Positions 1 through 9,132 of a stretch of 64,000 nucleotides of DNA are shown here, one piece after another. The DNA lies in contig JBBQZU010000003.1 in the NCBI GenBank assembly GCA_038207425.1, positions 62,001 through 126,000 of the forward strand. The letters are read 5' to 3'. Below the pieces are notes generated by a model, which searched no databases, was not told the origin of the DNA, and worked only from the letters and a program-made list of their open reading frames with translations. Positions within the stretch are counted from its first letter, which is position 1. Every line of letters starts with the position of its first letter. Source of the stretch: JBBQZU01 sp038207425 (GTDB lineage Bacteria; Bacteroidota; Bacteroidia; Flavobacteriales_D; Cryomorphaceae). The position numbers were made by a program, and so were the translations under genes.

Positions 1-2
1 CC

Positions 3-1745
3 ATTTCCGCAAGGGCAGCAACGCCCATTACCGAGCCTCTCTCCATGCTTCACATTGGGGAGTTCTGGACCAGCCAAACCGGAGGCCACCGAAGCTGGAT
101 GAACACTGGCACTTATATACAACGCCGAAACGACAATGTGTTCTTTGGCATACGTCCAAGAGAAAATAGTGCGCCGGGTACCTCCGACCAAAACGATGCC
201 ATTGTTGCCTGGGGCGATGACGACAACCCGGTGAACCGACTGGATGCTCTTCGGTTTGTTTTTGCCGGCACTTACAGCGCTTCAGCATTGCCTGGCCAAG
301 CAGCGCACCTGTATGGACTTGAAACCATGCGCATCCATCCCAAAGGCAATATTGGCATGGGCGACTTTTCTCTCAATGGCTTAAATCAAACGCCAACTGA
401 AAAACTCGACGTGGTGGGGAATATTCGTGTGAGGGCCATTCCTTCAGACTCTTTAGAGGTAATCATTATGGACAAACAGCAAACCGCCGCTGGCGATTAT
501 AAGTTGCGCTATCTAAATTTGCCAAACAACGGGGATGTTTTTCTCAACGGAAATGGCACGTTTACCGCAGCAATAGATAAGGATTGGGACTTCGATGCCA
601 ACAATGTGCGGACAGGAGTAGGCACGGGTGGTTTTCCCGGTGGCAATGTTGGAGTAGGTGTTACTGGTTCTGCTGCTCAAGCCAAATTGGATGTGAAAGG
701 AACGGTAGGATCTCTTTTCACCACGGTAGGAATCAACGTTCTCTCTGCTGCATCTACAGCCATCGCAATAGGACTGCAAGCCATCGCATCCAACGGACCT
801 TCTGCCAATTTTGCATCTAGGAGCGAATCATTTTCATCAAGTGCAAGTGCAAATTATGGAGTTTTTGGAAATGCATGTAATGCTACCACCAATTACGCAA
901 TCTATGGTGCGTCATGCGGCTCCTCATCTACCAACTACGCTGGCTATTTTGATGGAAATGTAACAGTAAATGGTATATTCAGCAATCCAAGCGATTTGAA
1001 TCTGAAATCTAATATTCAGCCTATTGCCAATGCTACTACCAAACTCCTTGCACTAAATCCAGTGACCTATGAATTTAATGAGGATGCTTCGCCGCTGAAC
1101 TTACCTGTAGGCAATCAGTTTGGTCTTGTCGCTCAAGAAGTAGCGGTGGAACTTCCTGAATTGGTGGTACACAATGTACATCCTGCACAATATGACTCTC
1201 TGGGCAATGAAATCAGTGCAGCATTCGAATATCTCAGTGTTCGGTCCGGTGATTTGACCCCTATCATCATTTCAGGATTTAAAGAACAACACGAGCTTCT
1301 TGAAGCTAAAACCGAAGAAGTAAATCAACTTCAAAATGAAGTGCAAGAGTTGCAATCTCAACTACAACAGATGCAAGCACAAATGGCATCCATGCAAACC
1401 GTGTTGCAAGCCGTTCAGGCTAAAACAAACAACTGTTGTAGTGAAGGTAGCACTGGCACGTTGCCTTCACCTTCTGAAAATTCAGATGGAATGAAACTGA
1501 TGCAAAACGTCCCCAACCCATTCGATTCCTACACACGCATAGACTTCACCCTGCCTGCTGTTGCTTATGTAGTGCTTGAGCTAAGCGATGCGCAGGGTCG
1601 CCCATTGCGCAGGCTTGTGGATGGGCAAATGAGTTCAGGACAGCAAAGCATTGTCCTGGATGGCACTTCTCTTGCTCCTGGCATCTATTTCTACACAGTT
1701 TCTGCCAATGGGGAATTGCTGACGAAGAAGATGGTTAAAAAGTGA
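3..1745 (+). CDS. Tail-fibre-like protein with S74 chaperone domain and T9SS sorting domain (5' end missing)
   Basis: The frame is open to the left edge of the window, so the gene starts upstream; the first ATG at 45 is probably internal. The visible part has a repetitive adhesin-like region (about 3-980), then an intramolecular chaperone (peptidase S74) domain beginning near 990 with the motif SDLNLKSNI. A Gln/Glu-rich coiled coil follows at about 1275-1420, and a T9SS type A sorting domain at about 1490-1742 (PNPFDSYTRI, then APGIYFYTV, ending KKMVKK). In phage tail spikes S74 drives trimerisation and then cleaves itself off. Here it is followed by the secretion signal, a layout seen in other Bacteroidota surface proteins. 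Likely an exported trimeric surface or released protein; its ligand is unknown. Confidence 0.85.
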   Translation: MSARAATPITEPLSMLHIGEFWTSQTGGHRSWMNTGTYIQRRNDNVFFGIRPRENSAPGTSDQNDAIVAWGDDDNPVNRLDALRFVFAGTYSASALPGQAAHLYGLETMRIHPKGNIGMGDFSLNGLNQTPTEKLDVVGNIRVRAIPSDSLEVIIMDKQQTAAGDYKLRYLNLPNNGDVFLNGNGTFTAAIDKDWDFDANNVRTGVGTGGFPGGNVGVGVTGSAAQAKLDVKGTVGSLFTTVGINVLSAASTAIAIGLQAIASNGPSANFASRSESFSSSASANYGVFGNACNATTNYAIYGASCGSSSTNYAGYFDGNVTVNGIFSNPSDLNLKSNIQPIANATTKLLALNPVTYEFNEDASPLNLPVGNQFGLVAQEVAVELPELVVHNVHPAQYDSLGNEISAAFEYLSVRSGDLTPIIISGFKEQHELLEAKTEEVNQLQNEVQELQSQLQQMQAQMASMQTVLQAVQAKTNNCCSEGSTGTLPSPSENSDGMKLMQNVPNPFDSYTRIDFTLPAVAYVVLELSDAQGRPLRRLVDGQMSSGQQSIVLDGTSLAPGIYFYTVSANGELLTKKMVKK

Positions 1746-1807
1746 TGGGCTTTTGCTACAGGGTCGTGGATCGTGGGTGCGATGCGTAGATTCTTAAAAC
1801 TGCTGGG

Positions 1808-1831
1808 AAGGATTTTCCTTGCGGTTTTTTT
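1808..1831 (+). terminator. Weak terminator-like hairpin
   Basis: A 5-bp stem AAGGA/TCCTT with a 3-nt loop is followed after GCGG by a run of seven T. It lies 60 bases after the preceding plus-strand gene and before the convergent hemolysin-III gene. The short stem makes this a weak call. Confidence 0.3.
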
Positions 1832-1883
1832 ATTTTTCATCTCTCAAGTAGCATTCATCAAGATGACATGAGAAAGTGCTATT

Positions 1884-2513
1884 TCAAGAAAATGCCTTAA
1901 AGATTGCCACATAATGGCATACTGCTCCACCCAACACCCACACATGCCAGATGGCATGGTGGAAGGGTATGGAGCGAACGAGATAAAAAACCACTCCTGC
2001 GGTGTAGCACACACCGCCAGCAGCTATCCACCGAATCTGTTCGGCAGGAAGGTTTTCGCCGAATGAATCGGGCGAGATCACTACAAGCCAACCCATGGCC
2101 AAATAAATGAATGTAGAAACCACCCTGAACTTTCCCGTAAAGAAAATCTTAAACAATGTTCCGGCGGCAACAAGCGACCATAGAATTATCAGCATCAGGC
2201 GGGCATCATCTGCATCAGCATACATCAGCAATAAAGGAGTATATGTGCCTGCTATAAGAAAATAAATACTGATATGGTCCCAAATTTTCATCAAGCCTTT
2301 TCTCTTGGGTTGTGTGTGCAAGTGATAGAGTGTAGAGAAACCGAAAACCATCAAAAAACCCGCTCCATACAATACCGCGCCAAGTAAATCACCTCTGGTT
2401 GTTTCCGCATGCATAGCTACTGAGTAAACGAGAATGGGCAATGCAACAATGCCAAAGACAAAACCCGAAAGATGTGTGGCTACATTGGCTTTTTCGTGTG
2501 CAGGACTGTACAT
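1884..2513 (-). CDS. Hemolysin III family (YqfA/PAQR-like) membrane protein, copy 2
   Basis: 209 residues with about seven hydrophobic segments. The family signatures are present: HLSGFVFG near the N-terminus, STLYHLH and WDHISIYFLIAGTYTP in the middle, and HHAIWHVWVLGGA near the C-terminus. The conserved His and Asp residues of the CREST/PAQR superfamily metal site are kept. The family is named after a Bacillus cereus haemolysin, but most bacterial members are integral membrane proteins of unsettled function, possibly lipid hydrolase-like. The gene lies 31 bp downstream of a paralogue of almost the same length, so the pair looks like a tandem duplication transcribed together. Confidence 0.85.
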   Translation of the reverse strand: MYSPAHEKANVATHLSGFVFGIVALPILVYSVAMHAETTRGDLLGAVLYGAGFLMVFGFSTLYHLHTQPKRKGLMKIWDHISIYFLIAGTYTPLLLMYADADDARLMLIILWSLVAAGTLFKIFFTGKFRVVSTFIYLAMGWLVVISPDSFGENLPAEQIRWIAAGGVCYTAGVVFYLVRSIPFHHAIWHVWVLGGAVCHYVAIFKAFS

Positions 2514-2544
2514 TATTGTTCGTTGCTGTTAAGGCAGTTAGGTA

Positions 2545-3180
2545 TTACGCAAAAATGAATATCACAGCTATATAATGTGTTACTGCTCCGCCAAAAACAA
2601 AAATATGCCATACAGCATGGTGGTGCTCAAACATGGCCCATACGTAGAATACCAGACCCACAAGATATACCAACGCTCCACCCACAATAAGCCATAGTTG
2701 AAGCGGCGGCAATGCATCTTTAAATGATTGAGGTGCTATGATAATCAGCACACCCATGACGACATATATCATCATAGAAAGAATCCGGAACCGTGCCGGG
2801 TAAAAATATTTAAATACTGAACCAATCAGCGCAAACCCCCATACTGTGCCGAGCATCAACGCCTGGTCGCTTTTTTCGGCGTAAGCCAAAATAAATGGCG
2901 TATAGCTGCCGGCAATCATACAATAAATGCCCACATGATCCCATATTTCCATTCTATCCTTAAGCTTAGGCGTGCTGAAAAAGTGGTAGAGCGCAGAGAA
3001 AGCAAATACCATAATTACTACAATTCCATAGGTTACTGCTCCCAATACATCACTAAAAACGGTTGCTGGGGCGTTGTAAACCACATAGAGAAGTACCGGC
3101 AAGGCAAGTATTCCGAATGCCATTCCTGCAAAATGTGTATTTGCATTGAACCTTTCTTGTTCGGGAGTAAATGCTTCCAT
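2545..3180 (-). CDS. Hemolysin III family (YqfA/PAQR-like) membrane protein, copy 1
   Basis: 211 residues, about seven membrane segments, the upstream member of the tandem pair. It keeps the motifs SALYHFF, WDHVGIYCMIAGSYTPF and HHAVWHIFVFGGAVTHY. It differs enough from its neighbour (for example in the N-terminal third) to be an old duplication. A GACCTTTGC element lies 4 nt upstream of the start on the minus strand, close to the Bacteroidota -7 promoter motif. Function is unproven; the haemolysin name should not be read as evidence of toxicity. Confidence 0.85.
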   Translation of the reverse strand: MEAFTPEQERFNANTHFAGMAFGILALPVLLYVVYNAPATVFSDVLGAVTYGIVVIMVFAFSALYHFFSTPKLKDRMEIWDHVGIYCMIAGSYTPFILAYAEKSDQALMLGTVWGFALIGSVFKYFYPARFRILSMMIYVVMGVLIIIAPQSFKDALPPLQLWLIVGGALVYLVGLVFYVWAMFEHHHAVWHIFVFGGAVTHYIAVIFIFA

Positions 3181-3265
3181 TTTGCAAAGGTCGCAATTAT
3201 TAGAAATTCCTAATTGCTATGGGGAGTTAATGTTTCATTTAAGAAGCAATCGAAGCACAATAACA

Positions 3266-4315
3266 CTATACCAATCCTTTCGGAAAACGGTATTCCAGTG
3301 CTTCGCTGTATAGAGCGGCCTGATTGGCAAAATCGCTCAATATACGGTCGGCCATGAGCTGTGCGTTGTCGGGGTATTGCACTTCAAGCGTTACACGCTG
3401 CTCCAGCCAACGCTCCAGCAGGGGGTGCCATTTTGATTTAAGCGAACGTATCACGGGCACATCCATTTGCTGCAAGGCAAGCGCATTGCATTGCTGCTCG
3501 TATTGGTTCTTCATAGGAATTACAAGCAATTTCTTACCCAAAAAAAGCGCTTCGGCTGTGGTGCCAAAACCTGCTGAGCAAATTACACCCGCACATGACG
3601 CAAACTTTTCGTGAAAATGGGCTTCTGAGATGGGGTGAATATGAATTGTTCCTACTGAGTATGACTTCAGGCTGTGTTTTGAAAATACATCCCACCGTTC
3701 ATGCGGAAAATTGCGCAGCGCTTGTATAATCTTTCGGTCGTTATAAAAAGGCAGATACACCAGATAATGGCCTGCATCGGTGCGGGTACACTGCCTTATG
3801 GAACTCCGTATTACCGGCGTGGTGATAAAAGGATCAATTGAAAAGTAGTGAAAACCGTATGCCGTATCAACCGGTGCATAGTGCTTCAGCACTGCCTTTC
3901 CGAATGCATTTTTCTTTGAAAGTTCGGGCTTTGGAATGCGCTTGTCGAGCAGAACGCATTGGTTGCTCAACCCCACGCAGGGAATATGCTGCTTGCGCGC
4001 TGCCCATGCTGATACGGGTTCAAAATCGTTTACCACGAGGTCGTAGCCGGACAGGTTCAGGTTTGCAATTTCTTTTAAAAATCCCGGCACATCACCTTTC
4101 CACCAGGTATTTAAGTAATCTACCCCTCCCTTCTTACCGAATTTAAACCCCAAACCTTTCAGCCTGTATTTTACTTCGCAGTCGGGATCAAGTTCGGCGT
4201 GCATACCACTGATCAAAACATCCACCTCAGCCCGTTTTCTGAATGCTGGCAACAGCTCCTTAGCCCGAGACATATGGCCATTGCCCGTGCCTTGTATGGC
4301 GTAAAGTATTCTCAA
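3266..4315 (-). CDS. Glycosyltransferase, MurG/GT28-like (GT-B fold)
   Basis: 349 residues. The N-terminus (RILYAIQGTGNGHMSRAKE) has the Gly-rich loop and GHxxR motif of GT-B enzymes that move UDP-sugars. The C-terminal half carries the donor-site pattern CSAGFGTTAEALFLGKKLL followed by QYEQQCNA, as in MurG and diacylglycerol glucosyltransferases. No membrane span is evident, so it probably works at the inner membrane face. The start is TTG: it overlaps the stop of the upstream phosphoesterase as TTGA (4 bp), and no in-frame ATG is available near the family N-terminus. The coupling to an LpxH-like enzyme suggests glycolipid or lipid A-related glycosylation, but the acceptor is not known. Confidence 0.75.
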   Translation of the reverse strand: MRILYAIQGTGNGHMSRAKELLPAFRKRAEVDVLISGMHAELDPDCEVKYRLKGLGFKFGKKGGVDYLNTWWKGDVPGFLKEIANLNLSGYDLVVNDFEPVSAWAARKQHIPCVGLSNQCVLLDKRIPKPELSKKNAFGKAVLKHYAPVDTAYGFHYFSIDPFITTPVIRSSIRQCTRTDAGHYLVYLPFYNDRKIIQALRNFPHERWDVFSKHSLKSYSVGTIHIHPISEAHFHEKFASCAGVICSAGFGTTAEALFLGKKLLVIPMKNQYEQQCNALALQQMDVPVIRSLKSKWHPLLERWLEQRVTLEVQYPDNAQLMADRILSDFANQAALYSEALEYRFPKGLV

Positions 4316-5172
4316 GCGGTTACCATGTTAAACTCGGCCACAAGGTTATGAAAGATCATTTCGGTGGTAAGCTCCGACTCATTATCTGATTCTGAATCGT
4401 GATCTGCAAACAAAGCTTCTTCATACTTGTACATCGTCCACTCCCCATTGTGGTATTCAAGTGCTGTAAGATTCTCAACCCAATCGCCTGAATTCAAATA
4501 TAGTACCGGGCCATGCTCACCGAGTATCGTCTTGATTTCTGGTTGATGTATATGGCCGCACACTACGTATTTGTATCCATTCTCACTCGCCAAATCGGCC
4601 ACCAACTGTTCAAAATTATTGATGAATTTCACCGCGCCCTTTACGCTGTTTTTTATCTTTTTGGAAAGGGAAATTTTCCCTCTGCCGGTTTTTTCCGAAA
4701 GATGATTGATAAACCTGTTTATCAAAATAAGCATATCGTAGCCAACACCGCCCAGTTTGGCAAGCCACTTCGAATGCTGCATGGTGATATCGAATACATC
4801 GCCGTGAAAAATCCACGCTTCACCGGTAGGTAAGGTAGTCTTCACTTTATTGACTATTGAGAAACTGCCCAATTCGAAGCCTGCAAATTTCCGCAACATC
4901 TCGTCATGGTTGCCGGTGATATAGGTAATCTCAACACCCTTGCCTATTTGCGATATCAGGTACTTCACCAACTTCATATGGCTCTTTGGCCAATAGCGCT
5001 TGCTGAACTGCCAAATATCGACAATATCGCCATTCAGTATAATTCGCCCCGTCTCTATGCTTTTGAGGTAGCGAAGCAATTCTTCGGCATGGCACCCATA
5101 TGTACCAAGGTGCACATCGCTTATTACCACAAGGTCGACTTTGCGTTTTGCTTTTTTCATCTTTGAAAGCAT
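4312..5172 (-). CDS. lpxH: UDP-2,3-diacylglucosamine pyrophosphatase-like metallophosphoesterase
   Basis: 286 residues with calcineurin-like metallophosphoesterase motifs in order: DVHLG (dimetal ligands), GDIVDIW, GNHDE, HGDVFD and CGHIHQPE. This set and its spacing match LpxH-type enzymes, which release lipid X from UDP-2,3-diacylglucosamine in lipid A synthesis at the inner membrane face. The protein is about 45 residues longer than E. coli LpxH and has an acidic C-terminal tail rich in Asp, Glu and Ser. The start may instead be the Met five codons later (5160). It is translationally coupled to the downstream glycosyltransferase. Bacteroidota carry several LpxH-like paralogues, so the exact substrate is inferred. 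Confidence 0.75.
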   Translation of the reverse strand: MLSKMKKAKRKVDLVVISDVHLGTYGCHAEELLRYLKSIETGRIILNGDIVDIWQFSKRYWPKSHMKLVKYLISQIGKGVEITYITGNHDEMLRKFAGFELGSFSIVNKVKTTLPTGEAWIFHGDVFDITMQHSKWLAKLGGVGYDMLILINRFINHLSEKTGRGKISLSKKIKNSVKGAVKFINNFEQLVADLASENGYKYVVCGHIHQPEIKTILGEHGPVLYLNSGDWVENLTALEYHNGEWTMYKYEEALFADHDSESDNESELTTEMIFHNLVAEFNMVTA

Positions 5173-5412
5173 TTTAATTTAAACCTTACTTTTTGGGGGG
5201 AGAAAAAACTGACCGAAGCTGGTAGGCGATGTATCTTTGCGAAGTACCTGCGCTTCGTATTTCCAGATAATTTCACTGATGAACCAAGTGGCATCCTGTG
5301 GGTTTTAACAAAAGTGCGACAACATTGTAAAGTGGGGGTTATTCAAATATTATGCTATCATTAATCAGGCTCTTCGTATTGAACCCCCCGGCATGGAAAA
5401 CATTTATATTCA

Positions 5413-6873
5413 ATGGGTAAAATTGGCATTATAGGCTCGGGAATAGCCGGACTTTCGGCCGCGGTGCACCTTGCGGTAAAAGAACATCAGGTTACGGTAT
5501 TCGAAGCAAACAGCTACGCCGGAGGCAAGTTGCACTCCTTTAACTTAAACGGATACCGATTTGATGCAGGCCCTTCCCTGTTTACCATGCCCCACCTGCT
5601 GGACGGTGTTTTTGAAGCTGCCGGCAAAAATCCACGTGATTATTACAACTATAAACGTATTGATCCGGGCTGCCACTATTTTTGGGAAGATGGAACCCGC
5701 TTCAATGCCCACGCCGATAGGGATGCATTTGCCGAAGCGGCTGCGAATACATTCAACACCAGTGCTGATGCAGTAAAAAATTATTTGGCGAAAGCTTTTC
5801 AACTCTATGACATCACTGAAAATGTATTCCTGAAAAGCAGCCTGCACAGAGTGGATACCTACACTAAGCTGAGCACCATGAAATCAATGATGCAGCTCTA
5901 TAAGGCAAGGCTCTTTAGTTCGATGCACGAAGTAAACGCATCAATGTTCAAGGATGAAAAGCTCGTACAGTTATTCGACCGGTACGCCACCTACAATGGC
6001 TCCGACCCGTACCGAGCTCCGGGAACGCTCACGGTAATACCTACGCTTGAATACCGCTGGGGTACTTTTTTGCCGGAAGGCGGAATGCATACTATTACAA
6101 AATCGCTCTATCAACTTGCAAAAGATATCGGCGTAGTATTTCACCTGGAAGAAAAGGCTGAAACCATAGAAACCTCCAATGGAATAGCTGCTGGAATTGG
6201 CACCGCCAAGGGCAGGTACCTATTTGATCAAGTAGTGAGCAATATGGATGTAGTACCCACCTACACCCGGCTGCTGAAAGGCCACGCGACGCCAAAAAGG
6301 TACCTGGCACAGGAGCGCTCTTCGTCAGCGTTGATATTTTATTGGGGAATGAACCGGAGTTTTAAAGAGCTTGGCTTGCATAATATTCTATGGAGCGAAA
6401 ATTACCGCGAAGAATTTCGTCAGCTTTTTGAAGAAAAAAATATTTACCCCGACCCCACGGTATATGTCAACATCACATCAAAGCACGAAGCCGCTGATGC
6501 CCCTGATGGTTGCGAAAACTGGTTTGTAATGGTGAACGCGCCCTATGTGGCCGGGCAAGATTGGGAATCTATAAGAAGTAAAACCCGCAGTGCGGTTATT
6601 TCAAAACTTAGTAGAATGCTCCGTACAGATATCGAAAAACATATTGTTGCAGAAGAATTTCTCGACCCGCCACTTATAGAAAGCCAAACATCAAGTTACC
6701 TTGGTTCTCTTTATGGCACAAGTTCTAATAGCAACATGGCAGCATTTTTCAGGCACCCCAATTTCAGTCAGGGTATCAAAAACCTTTACTTCTGTGGAGG
6801 CAGTGTGCACCCCGGTGGCGGGATTCCATTATGTTTGCTATCAGGAAAGTTGGTAAGCCAATTGGTAAAATGA
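5413..6873 (+). CDS. crtD: Carotenoid desaturase, CrtD/CrtI family
   Basis: 486 residues. It opens with the FAD-binding Rossmann motif GSGIAGLSAA and VFEANSYAGGKL, then FDAGPSLF as in phytoene desaturase family members. The C-terminal flavin motif is NLYFCGGSVHPGGGIPLCL. It shares a 4-bp ATGA overlap with cruF. CruF is the carotenoid 1',2'-hydratase, and in myxol/saproxanthin-type pathways it works with the 3',4'-desaturase CrtD, so context favours CrtD over phytoene desaturase CrtI. Sequence alone cannot separate the two securely. No crtB or crtY is in the window. A 240-bp divergent gap separates it from the lpxH-like gene. Confidence 0.8.
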   Translation: MGKIGIIGSGIAGLSAAVHLAVKEHQVTVFEANSYAGGKLHSFNLNGYRFDAGPSLFTMPHLLDGVFEAAGKNPRDYYNYKRIDPGCHYFWEDGTRFNAHADRDAFAEAAANTFNTSADAVKNYLAKAFQLYDITENVFLKSSLHRVDTYTKLSTMKSMMQLYKARLFSSMHEVNASMFKDEKLVQLFDRYATYNGSDPYRAPGTLTVIPTLEYRWGTFLPEGGMHTITKSLYQLAKDIGVVFHLEEKAETIETSNGIAAGIGTAKGRYLFDQVVSNMDVVPTYTRLLKGHATPKRYLAQERSSSALIFYWGMNRSFKELGLHNILWSENYREEFRQLFEEKNIYPDPTVYVNITSKHEAADAPDGCENWFVMVNAPYVAGQDWESIRSKTRSAVISKLSRMLRTDIEKHIVAEEFLDPPLIESQTSSYLGSLYGTSSNSNMAAFFRHPNFSQGIKNLYFCGGSVHPGGGIPLCLLSGKLVSQLVK

Positions 6874-7523
6874 ATAAATCAGACTTCACAGATCAATTCA
6901 GGTATAAGAAGGCAGGCATCAGTCTGCTTGTATTATTTCATTTGGTCGGTGCCATTGGGTACCTTTCTCCATTTGCTGAGTGGTTTTTATTTCTCACCCC
7001 TATGAATCTTATTGCTACCGCAGGTATGCTGTGGATAGATTCGCGACCCGGTAATACTACCGGATGGTGGGTGGCCCTGGGCATTATACTTTTAGGATAC
7101 TTGGTAGAAGTAGCCGGAGTGCACAGTGGGATTATTTTTGGAAACTATGCTTATTTGGATGTCCTGGGATGGAAATTTTTTGAAGTACCACCGATAATTG
7201 GTGTTAATTGGCTGGTCGTAATTTGGGGAGCTCACTCGTTTGCAAGAACGGTTCAAATTCCTAAATACTTCCGATGGCTCTTTACTGCAATACTCGCTAC
7301 AGGCCTTGATTTGCTGATTGAGCCTGTAGCAATACATTTCGGATATTGGACTTGGTTTGGTGAAACTCCTCCACTACAGAATTATGTAGCATGGTTCATT
7401 ACAGCCTGCATCATGGCACTGATTTTTGAATTGTATCCCCTGGTGCAAAAACCACGTCTGGGCCTGGTAGCGTTCATTTGTCAACTGCTTTTCTTTGGCA
7501 TATTATTCAATGCGATAACCTGA
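6870..7523 (+). CDS. cruF: Carotenoid 1',2'-hydratase-like membrane protein (CruF, DUF422)
   Basis: 217 residues with about seven membrane segments, consistent with the CruF/DUF422 family that adds water to the psi end group of acyclic or monocyclic carotenoids. Conserved-looking features include the segment HSGIIFGNYAY, with the Gly-Asn-Tyr pattern typical of the family, and GWKFFEVPPIIGVNWLV. I chose the ATG at 6870, which overlaps the crtD stop (ATGA), over an in-frame start at 6831 that would lie inside crtD. With crtD it probably gives hydroxylated, extra-desaturated carotenoids such as myxol-type pigments. Confidence 0.8.
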   Translation: MNKSDFTDQFRYKKAGISLLVLFHLVGAIGYLSPFAEWFLFLTPMNLIATAGMLWIDSRPGNTTGWWVALGIILLGYLVEVAGVHSGIIFGNYAYLDVLGWKFFEVPPIIGVNWLVVIWGAHSFARTVQIPKYFRWLFTAILATGLDLLIEPVAIHFGYWTWFGETPPLQNYVAWFITACIMALIFELYPLVQKPRLGLVAFICQLLFFGILFNAIT

Positions 7524-7527
7524 AGGA

Positions 7528-8622
7528 ATGATTCAGAAAGTACTTAAACTTTTGTTGGTTTTGCTGCTTATTGCTGTTTTGGGTTATCTAATTTATGCAT
7601 CGCGTACCATTATACTGTACTTCGGTATATAGGCCGCAATTGCCCTTATTGGCAGGCCTTTGGTGCGGGTGCTTGGACTGATCAGCTTTCGCGGAAAACA
7701 GATGGGCGAAGGAGTGAGAGCCTTTATTACCATGCTGGTAATGCTCACCACACTTTCTGCAGCAATAGAGCGTTTTCTGCCAATGATTTTCAAAGAGATA
7801 TCACACCTTTCTCAAATGAATGTGAAGGAAATTTGCATAGCCTTGCAGCCTGCTATGGAATGGATTAACTCAGTAAATGTCAAGTTTGGAGGTAATTCAG
7901 CGTCGCGAATCGACGATGCACTTATTCTCGAATACATCTATGAAAGCCTTGATATAAAAGCTCTTTCAGGAATATTCAACAAAATGCTGGGTGTATTTGG
8001 CAATTTTCTGATTGCAGTATTCTCAGTAGTTTCTATGACTTTCTTTCTGTTGAAAGAAAAGGACATTATCAGTACCCTCGTCCTTACCATAACCCCGGGA
8101 TCAAAAGAAGAGTAAGTATCGTGCATCCTGGCCCACATCAGGCATACCTTATCACGCTATTTTATTGGATTGCTCCTGCAGGTCACCGCTATTGCAACAT
8201 GCGTATTTATTGGTCTCAGTATTTTTGGTGTTGAGAATGCCCTGCTCATTGCCTTCTTTGCAGGTGTTGCTATTCTGATACCTTATATCGGCCCATTGAT
8301 TGGGGCTGCATTCGGGCTTTTCATTGTTGTTTCAAATAATATTGAATTGAGCTGGGTTGAAATAATCAGACCCGAAATAATTGGCTTATTAATTACCGTC
8401 GTAATTACGCACCTGCTCGATAATTATGTTTTTCAGCATACAATTTTCTCCAATAGCATCAATGCTCATCCAATGGAAGTATTTATGGTAATTCTCGTAG
8501 CCGGCACTGTGGGTGGTATTTTAGGAATGATTGCAGCGGTACCGTCATATGCCATTATCCGCATAAGCGCGGTTGAACTCAATAAGGAATTCAGAATTAT
8601 TGAAAGAATAAAAGAGAAATAA
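7528..8622 (+). pseudogene. AI-2E (PerM/YdiK) family transporter interrupted by two in-frame stops
   Basis: An ATG at 7528, 4 nt after the cruF stop and preceded by AAGGA, opens a frame that keeps AI-2E family character to 8622. Two nonsense codons break it: TAG at 7630-7632 (codon 35) and TAA at 8113-8115 (codon 196). All three pieces are in the same frame, with no insertion or deletion. The family hallmarks remain: hydrophobic N-terminal helices, IGRPLVRVLG, a soluble middle region, and the C-terminal segments IPYIGPLIGA and MEVFMVILVAGTVGGILGM. Full length would be about 364 residues, normal for the family. Most likely a young pseudogene; sequencing error or readthrough are alternatives. 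Confidence 0.8.
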
Positions 8623-9132
8623 TTCGTGTATTGCGTGCTGAAGCCAATTAATTATTTCCTGTTCTAATTTAAGATTAATTGTATATACCAATTTATTAAA
8701 AGCCTAAAAACCCTTCACGTTTGAAGGGTTTTCAGGGCTATGAAACAGAAAAACTAGCTGATGGCTTTCGGCGGTCTTAGGTGAGACGATGAAAGATTGA
8801 CCACCGTATCATCCATCAAGCGAACCAAATGTAAACGAAAGATTTGAAATTACACTACTAGTCGTTACTTTTTTTTTGAATTTATCGGGATATTTACACA
8901 TAATCCGTTGATTTTCAATATAATAAATTTTGGCATTCATTAACAACTTTGAATCTATTGTTAAAATGCCAATCATAGGATTCAAACCAATAAGTTTTAC
9001 CAGAACCAACAGGTTGTAGTGAATACACGAGCCATCTAAGCATCCGGGCTTGCGCCAATCAATATCGAATCGATCATTATGATTGCAATTTCATATATTC
9101 ACCGCCGTTTGTATCAATCTGCATAATTAAAC
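8623..9132. other. Intergenic region, 510 bp
   Basis: AT-rich gap between the broken transporter and the dipeptidyl peptidase gene. It holds one clear plus-strand terminator (8707-8732). A 66-codon minus-strand frame at 8809-9009 resembles no family I know and is not called as a gene. No RNA gene, repeat array or convincing -33/-7 promoter pair was seen. Confidence 0.5.
8707..8732 (+). terminator. Rho-independent terminator after the crtD-cruF-transporter unit
   Basis: A perfect 11-bp inverted repeat, AAAACCCTTCA/TGAAGGGTTTT, with a 4-nt CGTT loop, 85 bp after the last codon of the transporter gene. The right arm supplies the T run. It is symmetric enough to work in both directions. Confidence 0.8.

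Noticed and set aside
5240..5257. CGAAG/CTTCG inverted repeat in the lpxH-crtD divergent gap
   Set aside because: Short arms, no known regulator motif.
6831..6869. Earlier start for cruF
   Set aside because: It lies inside crtD, while the ATG at 6870 forms a classic ATGA overlap.
7528..8622. Stop codon reassignment (TAG/TAA read as sense)
   Set aside because: TAA, TAG and TGA all end complete, well-conserved genes in this window (for example TAG at 42898 and 58198).
8809..9009. 66-codon minus-strand open frame in the 510-bp gap
   Set aside because: No family resemblance and no ribosome binding site that I can see; AT-rich composition alone can give such a frame.
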